A stretch of 64,000 nt of DNA from Sipunculus nudus. Taxonomy: Eukaryota > Annelida > Sipuncula > Golfingiida > Sipunculidae. The notes beneath the pieces were generated by a model, which ran no database searches, was not told the origin of the DNA, and worked only from the letters and a program-made list of their open reading frames with translations. Shown here in pieces: positions 11,501 to 25,000 of the stretch (position 1 is its first letter; the number at the start of each line of letters is the position of its first letter). Location: assembly GCA_026874595.1 (NCBI GenBank), contig CM049310.1, forward strand, positions 14,670,058-14,734,057, given 5' to 3'. Made by a program: the position numbers and the translations under genes.

Positions 11501-11830
11501 ATACACTTTAGATCCTTCAACAAATAGCCTTATCATCATTCTACTACTGCTTATTACTGCTGTCATTGCATTCATATTTGCTCAAATATATCACAATTTT
11601 CTACACCTCTTTAATAAATAAAAAATAAACCACTATATATGACCCTATTAATCCATCAGTCAGGTTATTTCATTTATCATTTACTCACATATTACATTAC
11701 ATTCCTTTATAATAGCCCAACATGTCCATGATATTCATAAGCTTTATCGACTCGATATAGTATCACAGTGGAGAAACATTTATGGTCCAATCACGATCAG
11801 CTGAGCGCCGTGACCCATGGGTCCCTTGTT
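8572..11830 (+). mobile_element. Helitron-like non-autonomous element, copy 2 (long subfamily)
   Basis: The ends are AGCTCAGCTGACT at 8572 and TCAGCTGAGC at 11797-11806, followed by the hairpin GACCCATGGGTC and CCTTGTT. A GTCCGTCCGTCC tract follows the 5' hairpin AGCTCAG...CTGAGCT. The segment 8700-9290 is duplicated with divergence from 9410 (GATGTCCCC, ACCGAAAATTGGGTCA). From about 9417 it is closely similar to copy 4 at 29908-31791, but it has about 600 bp more near the 3' end (11220-11790) and a 67-bp tandem duplication at about 10690-10803. No protein-coding capacity is seen. It lies in intron 1. Confidence 0.75.
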
Positions 11831-12669
11831 TTATAATGTTGTGACCCTATTTTCCAGTTTAAATATGGTAATTAATAATGACTGGTACCTGCATATAACC
11901 TTGAACCTGTGCTGATTAAAATTAGATATTGATTATTTAGTATTCCTTACCACTCCTTTGAAGTTTACAGTTTATTTGATCCAAATATAAAATAGCCGGT
12001 TCTATTTATGTAATATACATGTAGGTCTCCTCACAAGTATCTGTAGACAAATTACAGTGTTTTCTTTTACCTATTCATTAGCAAAATAATTTGAGTACTC
12101 TTTCACATTAAATGTATTTGATTAGCCAGGTTTATCTGTATAATCATAATTATGGTATAGTAATTGTTGAAAATTTTCTTTATCTATCTGTTTTCACAAT
12201 GGTTTTAAGATGGTTTTACAGGGATACATTGTGGGAATTTCTAGTTCCAATTCCAGTCCTTAGATGGCAACACTGGTACCATATTCAGTCTGCCTTTGGT
12301 CTCACTGCTTTCAGATTTTAAGTAACTTGCAGCCCTAAACTTGCTTGGCCAAGCACTGCAAGAGCTCAGAACTCAATGTTGAGTAACTTTACTCCATAAT
12401 TTGCTCTGTACAGAATGTCTCCAGTCAATCTCATTGAAGTTATGATACCTTAACCACTTCCATTTCTGGATATAGTAAAACCTAAGCTTATCAGTATCCA
12501 GGTTGTGACACCTTCTGTCCTTCTGTGTCCCGGTCATAATACCATGGACCATTATTATATCTCTGCCAGCTGGACAGATATTAATATTCCCCTTGTTCAT
12601 CCTTTATGTGTTTTATATAACAGGATTTGACAAAACTTTGGTAATCTGAACAACCATTATATATTTTTT
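11831..12669. other. Intronic stretch, no feature seen
   Basis: AT-rich sequence between two Helitron-like copies; open frames are short and unrecognised. Confidence 0.6.
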
Positions 12670-13190
12670 AGCTCAGCTGACTATAGGTTAACTGCTATAG
12701 TGTCCATCGTTCCTCTGCCCATCTGTGAGCCTGGCACGTTTTGACATTGTTGGACTTAGAAACCTGTAACTGTATATTCAGGGAGGTCAATAAAAATCTC
12801 CTTGGAAACCTGAAATTACATCACTGTGACCTACAGTGTATCCTCCGAGCTATGGGGCTTTTAATTACCCCCAGAATAATTGAAAATTTGATACAAAACC
12901 TCCAATATCTTGATAATTAATGCATTGATATCCCTGAATCTTGCCTTGAAAATTGACCATGACAAGGGTTGTCTTTTCCTGAAAACTGGTGGTGCCACCT
13001 GCATTTTTTTTCTAATTTTATGATTTTACGGTTTTTAAGACCGTCAAATGACAGCAATTTTGTCAGTTTTTTAACTGTGGTGTCATCTAGTGTGAATGTA
13101 TCCCAAAACCTGGTGTGTTTATTGATTATGACTGGTTTCTTCAGTATCTTAAGACTGGTGGCGTCACCTGAAGCTTGATTTGTTCAACAA
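12670..13190 (+). mobile_element. Helitron-like element, copy 3 (3'-truncated)
   Basis: It starts AGCTCAGCTGACT at 12670 and follows copies 1 and 5 through the blocks TCTCCTTGGAAACC, TGAAATTA, GAGCTATGGGGCTT, CAGAATAATTGAAAATT and the CCGTCAAATGACAG block. Similarity is lost before 13200 with no TCAGCTGAGC end, so the 3' part is missing. It ends less than 100 bp from exon 2 of the S28 gene. Confidence 0.65.
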
Positions 13191-13278
13191 CTCATGAAAG
13201 TTTGATTCTAAAGAGGATCCTGGTGGGGTATCCAGATAGTTGTATGATTACACACAGTAGGTTTACTTATACTTTCAG

Positions 13279-13418
13279 ACAAATGGTGGAAGAAGGGAAG
13301 TGCTCCCATCTTTTTCTACACTGGAAATGAAGGTGACATTGTTGAATTTTGGGACAACGCAGGTTTTGTGATGGAAATTGCTCCAACCTTTGGTGCCCTG
13401 GTCATATTTGCTGAACAT
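13279..13418 (+). CDS. S28 serine peptidase (DPP7/PRCP-like), exon 2
   Basis: The acceptor ...actttcag precedes 13279 and the donor CAT followed by gtgagt closes the exon at 13418. The two leading bases AC complete the Asp codon begun at the end of exon 1. The product continues DKWWKKGSAPIFFYTGNEGD and then VEFWDNAGF and GALVIFAEH. FFYTGNEGD and FAEH are hallmarks of DPP7 and PRCP; in the family the next residues are RYYG, which would open exon 3. The exon is 140 bp and ends in phase 0. The phase match and the precise family order make exons 1 and 2 one gene despite the 9.6-kb intron. I found no exon encoding RYYG or the GGSYGG nucleophile region downstream. Confidence 0.88.
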
Positions 13419-13734
13419 GTGAGTACTACTGTACATGGTAACACTTGCTCACTGTATTTTTCAATACACTCACCTGTTATAGTCTTGACCCCTGTTTCTG
13501 TATCACAGCAGGTTAACAGGGACCAGCCCCTTCTGTCTGTTTGTGTGTCCTTCTGTAAACTTTTCATATGCTATGTTTGATATAGATATGTTACTCAGAT
13601 CCACTTCTAGTTAAAGTGACAGGTAAGTCTTAAAGCCAACTATTTACATACCTTCTCTATAGTACTTATGTGGTTTCTTACTTACTATCTCTACATTTTA
13701 GAGAAATCTAGGTAATTCCTTTTCAGAAAAGATC
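13419..13734. other. Start of intron 2 of the S28 gene
   Basis: Non-coding sequence after the donor at 13419. No next exon of the peptidase is recognisable in the rest of the window. Confidence 0.6.
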
Positions 13735-14090
13735 TTATAATGCCTTTTTGGGTTGGATATATGAGCCTCTTTATCTACAAGCTGTTTGTAAACACAGCAA
13801 TGTTGACAAAGAGGATGGTTGGTTGCATATGTGGCAGTGAGGAAGGTGAAAGGTCATTTGTTGCAAAACTTCCTTTGAAAAGTTTTGTCTGATTTGCTCC
13901 CATAAGTCCTTGTTAAATGTGTTTGGATTATTGAGGCAGTTACCCCACATGTTTTAAACATGTGGATATAAACAAAACAAACAGCTTATGTTTGGTGGGA
14001 TCTGTGTATTCTGGCGTATTTTAATAAAGGTTCAAGAGATTATCTTCAGTTAAAGGATATTAGATATATTTCAGAACAGATCACTTTAAG
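13735..14090 (+). repeat. Diverged dispersed repeat, related to 16555-17570
   Basis: Ordered shared blocks include GGTTGGTTGCATATGTG, CCCACATGTT then AACATGTGGATATAAACAAA, and a terminal TCAGA-ACAG block. The same order occurs at 17290-17550. Length differences show that this copy lacks most of the CTGTCTGT modules. No coding capacity is seen. Confidence 0.65.
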
Positions 14091-16038
14091 TCTCTCCTCA
14101 ACCAAAAAAAAATATGCTCTTCACAAAGCCATGTGAGTACTCTTGATGTGATTGCAGAGCATTGTCAGTAAAACATGTTGGTTTTTCCTCCCTTAAAGCT
14201 GAATTTACTGGGCACGCAGCATGTGTTATACAGAGTGCGGCAGCAGAATGCGGTATGGGGAATGCAATATAAAATCGCATGAGGCATTTACATGGCGGGT
14301 GGTAAAACACTGCTATATATGGGCCAGATGATGTCAAATTATATGAATGTAATTTTCTCAAAGTCAGTGAAATATATATATCAAAATAACAATTTTAAAT
14401 ATTTCTCTTCAGTAAATAATGATGTAATTACCAATAATACTGAAGTATTTCTAAATTAGTTGAACTTGTGATCCATGTATGGATGTACTAGCAATCAGTC
14501 CCTAAAAATAGGATCTTATTCAGTTTATCGAAAACACTAGAGGTGATGTGTTCCGTTAATACTATCCATGTAGCAGATCAGTTTTAATGTTGCATATGCT
14601 TTGAGCTACTGGATATCCTCTTTCCAACAATTGATATTATGTATTTGAATATTTAAATCAAGTTAAAATTGTAATTATTTTTATGTGTGGTTGTTGGATT
14701 TGAAATTAAGAATCATTTTAATTATTAAAATGCACACATTTATGAATTTTATAAAAAAAAATTTAAAGATGAAACATGGACATACACAGTTGTGAAACAC
14801 CAGTTAGAAGCTCTATGAAGCTTTATTTATGAAGTTTCATGGTACAGCCACTAGATGGCATGTATGCTTGGTAATATTTTGGGCCACTGATCATGCCTGG
14901 TCCAAGCTTATTTCCGGGAGTAAGCAAACAGTTTCAGAACAATATGTTGGCAGCAACACAGTATTTCAAGGGGGAACACTATATTTCATGTTTATTTAAT
15001 ATATCTGGTAAATGAATAGATACCTTTAACATAATCTTAAATCTTTGAAAAATATCACCATCTTTTGTAATTATATGGGAAAAAATATTAAATGATGCCC
15101 AGGGGTTTTATACACTACAATTACCAATGAATATTCATGATGATTCTTTAAGTTTCTTGAGGAGTATCATATTGACAGGACTGCTGACAAATTGTCTTTG
15201 CTTAGCAAGCAGACTGGGATTGAAAAATGAGGTTAGCCGGTGCTCCAGACTATTTGAGCAGCCAAACTAAACAAGCTGCCGCTGCTGTAGCAGTCTGTCC
15301 AGGAAGTACAAACAGATCATTTGTAACAATAGTAACCAGGCAGAGATTTCTGCTCATTTATTTCCACATGGATGAAACTAAAAATGTCTAATAAGTATGA
15401 GGAAAAAGAGGACCCTTCATTAGTTTTTGTACTTACGAAATATACTCTACAACTCCAGCATCCTTAATTAATATTTTTCTCAGCCAAGGATGTAATGTTG
15501 ACACCCCTGTTTGTAAGTTTGTTATGATTTATTTTTTATTAACAGGATTACAAAAAAACTACTGAATTTATTTAGTGAAACTTGTGGGGGGAAGGGGTGG
15601 AATATGGCCAGGGAAGACTACATTATACTTGTATCAAAGAAAACAGGTTTTGCATGTCATTCATCGTAGATAGCTTTATTTCATATACAAGACTGGTGGG
15701 TCCACCTATAATTGTTGTCAACATGGCCTTCAGCCATGTGTTTATCTCATGAATTGTTCTGTGTATTGGCTTGTCAATCTGGGATAGCATTATCTCACGT
15801 CAGGTAACATTCCATGAATCTCTCAGTCAACATCCATGTGATTCAGCAGAAATATGTAATCACTTGTGAACTGCTCATATTCCTCTTTGATGTTAATTTG
15901 GATAAAGAGATGGTGGACACAGCCAAATCGTTTTCCCTGGGCAGAGGCTCTCTATTGAAGGGCCCTTCTTGTTTCATTATATTTCCAGGCATGTGCAAGG
16001 AAAATAAAGTGACTTCTCCACCTAACTTTTCTCTAGAA
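14091..16038. other. Non-coding stretch, no gene seen
   Basis: AT-rich sequence. A CTCF-core-like word CCACTAGATGGCA occurs at 14848-14860. Open frames of 70-97 codons overlap on both strands at 15814-16107 without recognisable domains. Confidence 0.55.
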
Positions 16039-16044
16039 TTAATG

Positions 16045-16505
16045 CAGGCCTGCCAAATCACTCTTTTTAAAAAGAGTCACTCTTTTTTAATGATTTACAG
16101 AAAATGATGCTAATTACACTTTTTCACTCTTTTTTAGCAGCACTCTCTTTAACTCTTTTTCTAGTGAAAAATTTTGATATATACTATTTCTCTCAGGCTG
16201 TGACAATCCAGTTAGAACAAGAATGGGACACTGCACAATTTAGTACTTGCAAATGTCCAGCATGAGTCATAACATGTGGAAAATGCCCTTATAATCTTCC
16301 TGCAGGGGTAATGCAATGTATATTTCTGACTTCTGACATTATATAACACTTACATGGTATGCAAAGCACATCTTAATTCAGTTAGTGATAAAAAATGGGG
16401 AATTGCTGCTAATTTTACTCTTTTTTCACTCTTGATTTCAAAGAAAGCTACTCTTTCTACCAGAGGACTTCCTCTTTTTTTTGGTCATTTACCTTTGGCA
16501 GGCCT
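16045..16505. mobile_element. hAT-like MITE with 12-bp TIRs and subterminal repeats
   Basis: AGGCCTGCCAAA at 16046-16057 is matched by its exact complement TTTGGCAGGCCT at 16494-16505. TTAATG flanks both sides (16039-16044 and 16506-16511) as an apparent target-site duplication, offset by one C on the left. Both subterminal regions carry several copies of ACTCTTTTT-like motifs (about 16060-16165 and 16415-16475), as hAT elements do for transposase binding. There is no coding capacity. Confidence 0.65.
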
Positions 16506-16554
16506 TTAATGTGATGTCTGCCTCACTGTCATATTATTAATGAACCCTTGGTAA

Positions 16555-17570
16555 TTCCTGTTAGGAAAGTTCCTATAACGCCACTGGGATGGACGTATGA
16601 GCTTGTTGTCCCCCGCTTTGTGGATGTGGAGAACATTGATTTGGGTTTGTCTGTCTGTCTGTCCATCTGTCTGTCTGTGTATCAGTCCCTCAGGTTTCGT
16701 TTCCATGTGATAACTTTCCTAAATATTTTCCGATTTCATCCAAATTTGGGTCAGTGATTGCTCTCATGCATACCTTGGTTAGGATTGGTTTGGAGTGTCT
16801 GACTTCTGTCTGTCTGTCTATCTGTCTGTCACTTTTTCTGTCCGTCTGTCAGGTTTTGTTTCCCTGCTATAACTTGCCAAATTATTATCCGATGTCATTC
16901 AAATTTTGGTCAGTGATTGCTCTCATGCTTACCTTGGTTTGAATTTGTTTGAAGTGTCTGGCTAATGTCTGTCTGTCTGTCACTTTGTCTGTCTGTCAGT
17001 TTTTTCAGGTTTTTGTTTCTGTGGGATAACCTTCCTAAATATTATCTGATTTCATTCAAATTTTGGTCAGTGATTGCGCTCATGCTTACCATGGTTGGGA
17101 TTTGTTTTGGAGTGTCTGGCTTCTGTCTATCTGTCTGTCTGTCTGTGTGTCACTCTGTCTGTTCATTTTTTATGAAGCATGAAAAACAACAAGATCCCAA
17201 AGTGGGGGACATTAATTCCACAAATTTGCTTGTTTATCTACATACTGGTAGTAAACATGGTACATGCTCAAATGTTGACTAAAGGAAAACCATGTGACCC
17301 ATAAGTTGGTTGGTTGCATATGTGTGAAGATTACTACTGGTATTTTCAAAACACACTTTGCAATAGTCTTGTTGGTCTTACTTGCCACCAAATGTCCTAG
17401 TTGCATGTTTGGATTATTTTGGTGGACCCCCACATGTTATAAGCATGTGGATATAAACAAAATGAACAGCCTGTGTGTGGTAGGATCAACGTTTTCTTGC
17501 CTATATATTAATGAAAAGTTCAGTCTGACAGATGTCAGATATCAGAACAGGCTCCGTTAAGACAACCTCA
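16555..17570 (+). repeat. Dispersed repeat with three ~158-bp CTGTCTGT modules
   Basis: TCAGTGATTG recurs at 16751, 16910 and 17067 (spacings 159 and 157), each within a module that begins with a CTGTCTGTC tract and runs through AACTTTCCTAAATATT and CTCATGCTTACC. The 3' third (17210-17570) matches 13790-14090. Open frames here merely read the CTGT tract as Ser/Val/Cys/Leu repeats. Confidence 0.75.
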
Positions 17571-20345
17571 GTGCATTATAGACACAGCTAAATAAATGTC
17601 TCGTAAGAAAACACAAGTGAAACAGTATTTCCATTCTTGTTGACAAGCAGTCAGCTCACATAGAACAGTATAGTGCTTTTGAATTGATCTGCCTTTATAT
17701 TACTTTGAATTCTTTCCTCGCTTGTAACATCTGGACCAAAGTTCTCTCCATTCTGTTGTTGTTTTATCCAAGGAATGGCTTTTGGTAAGGAGGAAAGTTT
17801 TTATCAGCTATTATTGTCGTCTTTCTTAAAATTTTGTAGTGATTGCTGAAAAGTTATAAATAGATTGGTAAGAAACTCCTGTGAATAAAGTCTTCCATGA
17901 AGGGATCTATGAGTCATATGTGATCACAAGCATATTACCTGGGGTTCTTGATTTTAGACAAGTCCATTCTGCTGTGGGGTTCATACTGCTGGATATGATT
18001 GCTTATGTTGTTTCTCATAGATGGTGCTGTGATAGATATTCCCAAATAAAGTTAAATTAATTATGATTGTAATTTTATGAAAATGCAACCAGTTTAATTA
18101 ATTATTGAAGGGACATAATCAGGAGCAATATTATGCCTCTTTTTTTCACACTATCAGTTCAGTTTTGCTATATACAAAAGTTTCCCAGCTAAACTGTTCC
18201 AGCAATTCAATCTCAGTACCTCCGGTAATTATGGCTGCATGTTTAACACCTTGTTATGGTTCTGCATGTGAGTAAACACAGTTCACGTGTGTCTATTTAC
18301 GACAACATGGCCACGTGACCAGAGGTCTGATTTTGCACATGTGTGACAGATTCAAACAAGTACTAGTCTAAATTTGTCCATACATATACATGGACCTTCA
18401 TGTCTTTTGATATACTATATATCTGCTGGATGGACATTACGGTCCATGGGCCATGTGTAAATTCATTGTAGAACCTGTCGCAACATATTTGTATGATAGG
18501 TCCAGCGGCCTCAGCTAAAATGACAGGCAGAGTGTGAACCCAGGTATTTAGTTCCTAGGCCACTGCTGTTTCAGCTAGCAGGAACATGTATTAAATTTTG
18601 GGGCCAAGTCAGTAGGGTATCTCCTGATTGACAGGTGTCAGGACCCAGCCTGAAGTACAGATCCCACACTCTCTGTTTATGTTGACCCTGTGATTGTGCT
18701 GGTTCCTGTTAATCAACACAGAAGTAATATACAGGAGTAAGCAAACAGTTTCTGGGCAATATTTTGGGAGATACCAATTTATTTCAATCAAAAGACGCTA
18801 TTCATCATGTCAAATCAACATGCTTTATTAGTGATTAGGCTTCTTTGAGAAAAAAATGACCAGTTATTGGTATAACTGATTAATTTGCACAAGACTGATT
18901 TCTGCCCCTCTCTGTATTTTACTTTTATTCCTCATTTCTTCCTTAAAGTTGATGAAAGAAGGACTCTATTTTTGTCAGCTGCTCAGTGATTGGATTTGGA
19001 CTGATAGTTTAGGCCTGATTAAAACATTATCAGCCAAAACTAGTAGAAGTATTTGTGCTCTGTTGTGAGACCTCTAATCTGGTTTTTTATTCAGCCTACA
19101 AAAGGCAAATTTTGGAGTCAGATGGACTGTAATCTTCCTATTACACACACCCCTGTATTACACACATTAGTTGCCTTGTATTAAATATAACACTTGGAGG
19201 TCAATTATTAGGACACCAGTATTCCACAATGGGCATTTCTTCATCATGGATATAGAGACCCAGGAAGTTTCATCGATGTCAATATTGCAATTGGGATGTG
19301 ATACTTTATAAAAGGCTTATTCTAGCAGTTTTACAGTGTAGCACAGCTTGCCGTAGCTTAGACGGTTTAAGTATGGGTGATTAATAACATGGATAAAAAA
19401 TATGAATAAAGGGTACATTGATTTGGCTATAATCCATTGCAGTGAGATTGTTTTGAAATATGAGACATTAGGATTATACAAATAAAATGTTTATATTAAG
19501 CTGAAGTACAAAATATATTCAAATAAATGTGTATTTTATCATAAAACCAGTGCTTAATTTCATATAAATCCTGACATAATCTGTATCCCTCATACCCTGC
19601 TGCAGCTGCCTGAAATCGCGACTATATTTAGCGAGGAACTGGAAAAGGGTCATTTTAGCCAACGTTTTCCTCTTGCTTTTAATGTAATAAAGGAAGCCAA
19701 AGCAATTTGGTTGATCGTATCTGTGTGACTGGAGAATAAAACTAATTATTGAATTTATCTGAAATGAGGTAGATAGAGTATTCCTGGACTGAGTATTGAT
19801 GCCCTGCCAGGCAGCCCACACTCTGAAAATACTGGTGGGTGTGGCCTTGGGGATACATCATTGATTTTTTTCTCCCTCAGATGGCCTGGACTGGAAAGTA
19901 GAGGTGGTGTAGCAACCAGAAAGTAATACACAAATAGATCCCCCCTCAAAGGATGTGAGGTCACAGCTGGTCAAATTATGGAAGTTGTAGATTGTGTGAG
20001 CTTTCTCAGGTCTGTCATTTTGACAGAAATTGCCTCAAATCCCCTGACCCACATGTGTATGGCTCTTTCAGAGTCCAGGTGGTTACATACATTACATGGT
20101 CAAACTACCAGGCATGTGTTTAAGCTTAAGAGTTGCATCCAGACATTCTAAGCTGTAGTGATTCCCATTTTCTCAAAGACTGCATTATCTAACAGCTAGG
20201 ACAAAAATGATCAAATAACATTATTTCAGAAAAAATGCGAAAAACCATCCAACATGGAGATGCAAACCCTGCACACTGCACAAATAATGCCCTAGACTCT
20301 TGAATGTAAATCCATATATTGTTCATTGGATAATTAGGGCTCTGC
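17571..20345. other. Non-coding stretch, no gene seen
   Basis: No coherent coding signal on either strand; frames reach 100 codons at most and lack domains. No repeat borders are identified. Confidence 0.55.
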
Positions 20346-20700
20346 TTGATAAGTGGTGCCCTATAGTGATCACAATGTCAGTCCGTCCTTCCGTCCTTTA
20401 GTCCTTCTGTCCTTCCATCAGTGACACTTTCTTTTGCGCTCGATAACTCAAGGACAAACTAATGCGGGTTTCCCAGATTCACAGGGATGATTGGTACCTA
20501 TGAGGGCTCCAGACCTTTTGAATTACAGACCTGTTGGAATTCCAATATGGCCACCACAGCCAGATTGCTGATTTTCTTTCGCACGCGATAACTCAACAGC
20601 AACCTTATGCGGCTTTACCAAATTCACAGGGATGATTGGTACCTATGAGGGCTCCAGACCTGTTGAATTACAGACTTGTCGGAATTCCAATATAGCCCCA
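20346..20700 (+). repeat. Repeat with two exactly 145-bp modules
   Basis: CGATAACTCA at 20441 and 20586, and ACAGGGATGATTGGTACC at 20481 and 20626, each recur at exactly 145 bp. A GTCCGTCC/TCCTTC tract precedes them. Related modules occur at 53331 and 53475 with 144-bp spacing. Confidence 0.75.
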
Positions 20701-21987
20701 TGCTGTGTGCTGACTTGCTGCTGCCTTTCAGCAAATGTTGCATGTTGTGATGTCATTGTTCTCTGTGATGTCATGAATGGCACTGCATAGATGGCCATCT
20801 GATCATGTCATACAACATCTAGAGATAAACAATGCTGCCAAAACCAATGTAACTATGTGGAAAATGCTCACTTTCCAGAAGTGGTTTTAAAAAGTACTAG
20901 CAATGCTATTAGTGTTGACTTATTAACTCAATTATAGACCAGGTCACAACTAAATTGATCTGTCTTTTGCGTGATATAATTTTATTCTGGTATGTATAAA
21001 TATGACATACCATAAGATAGTTTCAAGATCATTACACATTGAACATTTTGGCTAATATTAATGCTTTCTTAAACATAATAGTCCAGTTTCATAATCTCAA
21101 GGACTGTGAAATGCCATTCTGGGGCATTTAATTACTTAGATAAGTTATACTTTAAACAACAGAAATTTGATCACTGTGACCTTTCAGTAGAATGCTGTTT
21201 CTCATTATCCCTTAGTTACCATGGAAATACAGCATATCCTGCTCAGTGTCCTGAAGCTAGGAACTTTGTCCAGGCACCAAAACATTCATCAAGAAACTGA
21301 TGTGATTAGCAGTTATTAGGTCACATTTGTCCTGTATCAAGGACACTTTCCATTTCTACCACCATAGGAAGAAAGATTGAATGATGTAAGAACCCACTGC
21401 CCTGTGGGAGCTGTAGATTTTTAATGTTAATGATTAGCATATAGATAGTTTTCTTCTGGGACCACTAGCTCTTTTTGTATTGACTGATTCATAATGAAGG
21501 GATCTGGCTTCATTTCATCTTTGATATATCATGCTGAACAATTTTTTCTGAATTAAACAATAATCCACTACAACTTCCACTAAAATTTTGGCAATATCTA
21601 TTTTTTTAGCTAAGTATGGTTATTTATATAAAAGAATGTACTTAAGTACCCATTACAATTTAATATTTTCTTTAAAAAAAGTTTATACATGAGGATATTA
21701 GATAAAAAAAATGAAAAAAAAAATATTTACATTAGTTATCTCTTTGGATCTGAAACCGCAGAACAGAACTTTAGTTATCACTCAGGATTACAGTATTTGA
21801 AATAAAATATTCTCATAGAAACATCACCAAAATATTTCATCATTACAGCCTGTTGGGGGAGAGTAGTAATGTTACATTCAAACCAGAAAGTATTTGGACA
21901 GTGCCCCCATGAACAAGAATATATTTTTATCCAGATTACCACATAAAAATCTTTCTCTTAAGGCCCACCTGTCTTTAGCCTTACTTG
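20701..21987. other. Non-coding stretch, no gene seen
   Basis: AT-rich sequence without recognised coding or repeat structure. Confidence 0.55.
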
Positions 21988-22057
21988 CATAGAGGGCAGC
22001 ACTAGTCATAAATCAGTACTGCCATAGAGGGCAGCACTAGTCATAAATCAGTACTGC
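21988..22057. repeat. 35-bp tandem duplication with CTCF-like core
   Basis: Two adjacent copies start CATAGAGGGCAGCACTAG at 21988 and 22023. TAGAGGGCAGCAC resembles the AGRGGGCAGC core of CTCF sites. Binding is conjecture; the duplication itself is exact. Confidence 0.8.
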
Positions 22058-25000
22058 TTGGATCTGGATAATAAAAGGTACACAATGCAACTTTTCCATC
22101 TTGAGATGAACATCTCCTCAAGCTTCATTGAAATCCATCAAAAATTTGTAACTTAATTTTTAAAAGTAGACAAACAAACAGAAAATATGATGGGTAGACA
22201 TAGCTGAAATTATAACTTTGCACGGTTGTTTATCCTCAGGTGGTTAAGATGTTAAAGCTCTGTACGTGGCTCATTTCTTGATCATTACTCTCTCCAAGGG
22301 AATATGGTGAAATCCATATACAACTGCATGTGCGTTACAATAGAGCTTACCTCTGTATGTATAAAACCTAAAATCCAGAATTCATTTTGATAGACAGTTT
22401 CCATATGCATGTTTACTTATGGTAAATTTTGTATGCTGTAAAATTTTTGTATTTTGTATTTTTATAAGCCTGTATTGTAGATTTCTCATCATCATAATAG
22501 ACCCTAACGCTGAGTATCAGTCATTGCCAATAGATATCGCAAGTGGGATGGGAACGGTCTGTTATATATTTTTCTTATTGCATGGATTTCAACATCCTCA
22601 TTTTGTAGACAGTGCCACCCAGAGGCCATGCCATATTGGACTTATCCATAAAAAAGGCTTTCATTCTGCATCATTGTGAGAGGATTTATGGTTAATTATT
22701 GTCATATTGACAAATTTTCTTCCAAAAGTATTAAACCAAGAAAACTTATCTTGTCCTTCAAAAAGAAGAACAAAAAACATCTTAATCATTCTGTTTCAAG
22801 AATTTATTATAATAGACTATGCACCAGACGAGAGATTTTCCTGAGCTAGAGCTGTAAGTTTTGTGTGCACTGACCTTGCAGTCTGATGGTAGACAGTTGG
22901 TTTAAGACAAGGAAATTACCAGGTTAATTGCTTCTCCCTTGGATACTTGCATTAAGGAGCTACTTCTGAAATTTTGTAAAAAAAAATCCTATTCCTCTGC
23001 AGTCTATATTGCCAATAGGATCAAATGTTAATATTTAATGGAAATGAGGATCACTTAGTGGTTCTTTCTCTGTGTTAAATATTTAACAGGGAAGATTAAA
23101 TTTCACAGGCAACAGCCATTCTGGGCAAGGGAAGGAATAGCAAGGACACTCTTTGATGCATTTATTGACCATTTCATAATGAGATTTGGTGTTCAGTTGC
23201 TGTCAATAATTTCAAACTTCAGACATTAGTTATGACTAATTTGATCAAGTAAATTATAATTGAAATTTCAAATTGGCTGCACTGCCAAATCCCATATGTC
23301 TTCTCGGGGTAAATATGCTTTTTCTTAAACAATTTTATTCAGACTAATAAATTTGTGCATTGCAAATGTTTTCCCCATGTTTGAGCCTGCCATGGGTACC
23401 AGGCTGCAGTCATTTTGTCATGTAGTTATTAATGTCTGGCCAAATTCATAATACTCTAATTTTATTACTAAAACTGGCATTTCTGATCAGTTAATAAATG
23501 TTAAGATTAGTGTGGGTTGACAGCTGCAATTATTGATGTTTCTGACTTGAACTGATCCAATAAAACAAGTACAACCTGCTAAAATTTGGCACAAGAAACA
23601 AACAAATATTCCAACTGATATATTTTGCTCATTTTCATTTAAACGCTATCATTAAAATCATGTATTTTCAAGGTAGGCCTATGTGAAGGCAAAATAAATA
23701 TATATTAAAATTTTTAGCCATTGTATTGACCCTGCTGTTTTATCTTGGTCATAATGGAGGACTTTGTACAGACAATTTGTTATTTCTGTTTATTGCACAG
23801 CTGTGGTTGGCTTCTGTCAGAATCAAATATCAAAATAAATTTAACATTTTTTATGCCATATAAATATTGATATTTTGTCAATAAACAGTCACAAAACCCA
23901 GCTTTTCTGAAAATTTCTTCTGATAGACAGCTCAGCCACATACTTATCAAATAATGTATTCTTTTTTTTTACTTTCATATAGGTCTTGTCTATGGCATGT
24001 AAGTTCTACTGTCACAACTGAATTAATACAAGGGTGAATATAGGGTCAGAATAATGTTCTGTTTTATGAAAAAAACAGAAGTTTGGATTTAAGGTTTTGT
24101 TTATGGGCAGGAAATGATCCAGAAGTTATGACCTGTCTTTAAGACATTCTCTTTTGTTCATCATTATGCCATTGAGGTAAACATGTGGCTCGAATCTGGG
24201 ACCTTCTTATCCACAGTCAAGTCCTTAACAAGCTTTTTGCTAAGTTTTCTGTTATTCACAATCAACCCAGCTGATTTGACTTGTTGGGTCAGTGTATACA
24301 TCAATATTTACCAACAATCATAGCAAACTATGTTTGAATCCAGTTCATATTTCTTGAATTATCTTATGTAATTTCTTTATATATGAAGGATAAAAAAACT
24401 TAGATGGCATTGCCTACTGGAGCTGGATGGTTCTCCCCATGATAATACTGATGTGATGTGATGAAGCCTACTTGGGAGGGCTTCAGGCAGGAGATTATCC
24501 ACCCAGAACCAAGCATTAACACATTAAAGGAAATCTTGTAGATTTGGATGAAATTTTGCCAATATTTCCCTTGAGTCTGTGATGGCCAAGCTCAGCCATG
24601 GCCTGGTTTTAAACCACATGAGAAGCTTATGTTCAGCTCTGCATGATTTCAGCCACCTCGATGGCTTGCCATATTCATAGTATCTCCACTTAGAACAATT
24701 TTATCAGTAGCAGACTGCCACATACTACACTCATCAAATGTCACGCAGATGTTCCCATGGTACCCACAAGGCCTCACTTTGAATTTAGTCACATGACATG
24801 CTATAACGATGATGAGCAATGATTGATGTCAAATTAGTGCAGCCATCAGTTAAATTCGAGCTTGGAATCCAGAATTTATGGCATACTTGTGGCCTCCACA
24901 TTGGGACTATCTCAGCTGTTTTCATGATATTGATGGCAGCTGAAGGGGACAGTCTGAGTTATCACTGATATGAAGATATTACACTGCAGTATATTTTATC

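Noticed and set aside
15814-16107. 97-codon frame on the + strand with an overlapping frame on the other strand
   Set aside because: Runs into the hAT-like element, low complexity, no domain.
16548-17282. Frames rich in Ser, Val, Cys and Leu
   Set aside because: They translate CTGTCTGT tracts of a modular repeat.
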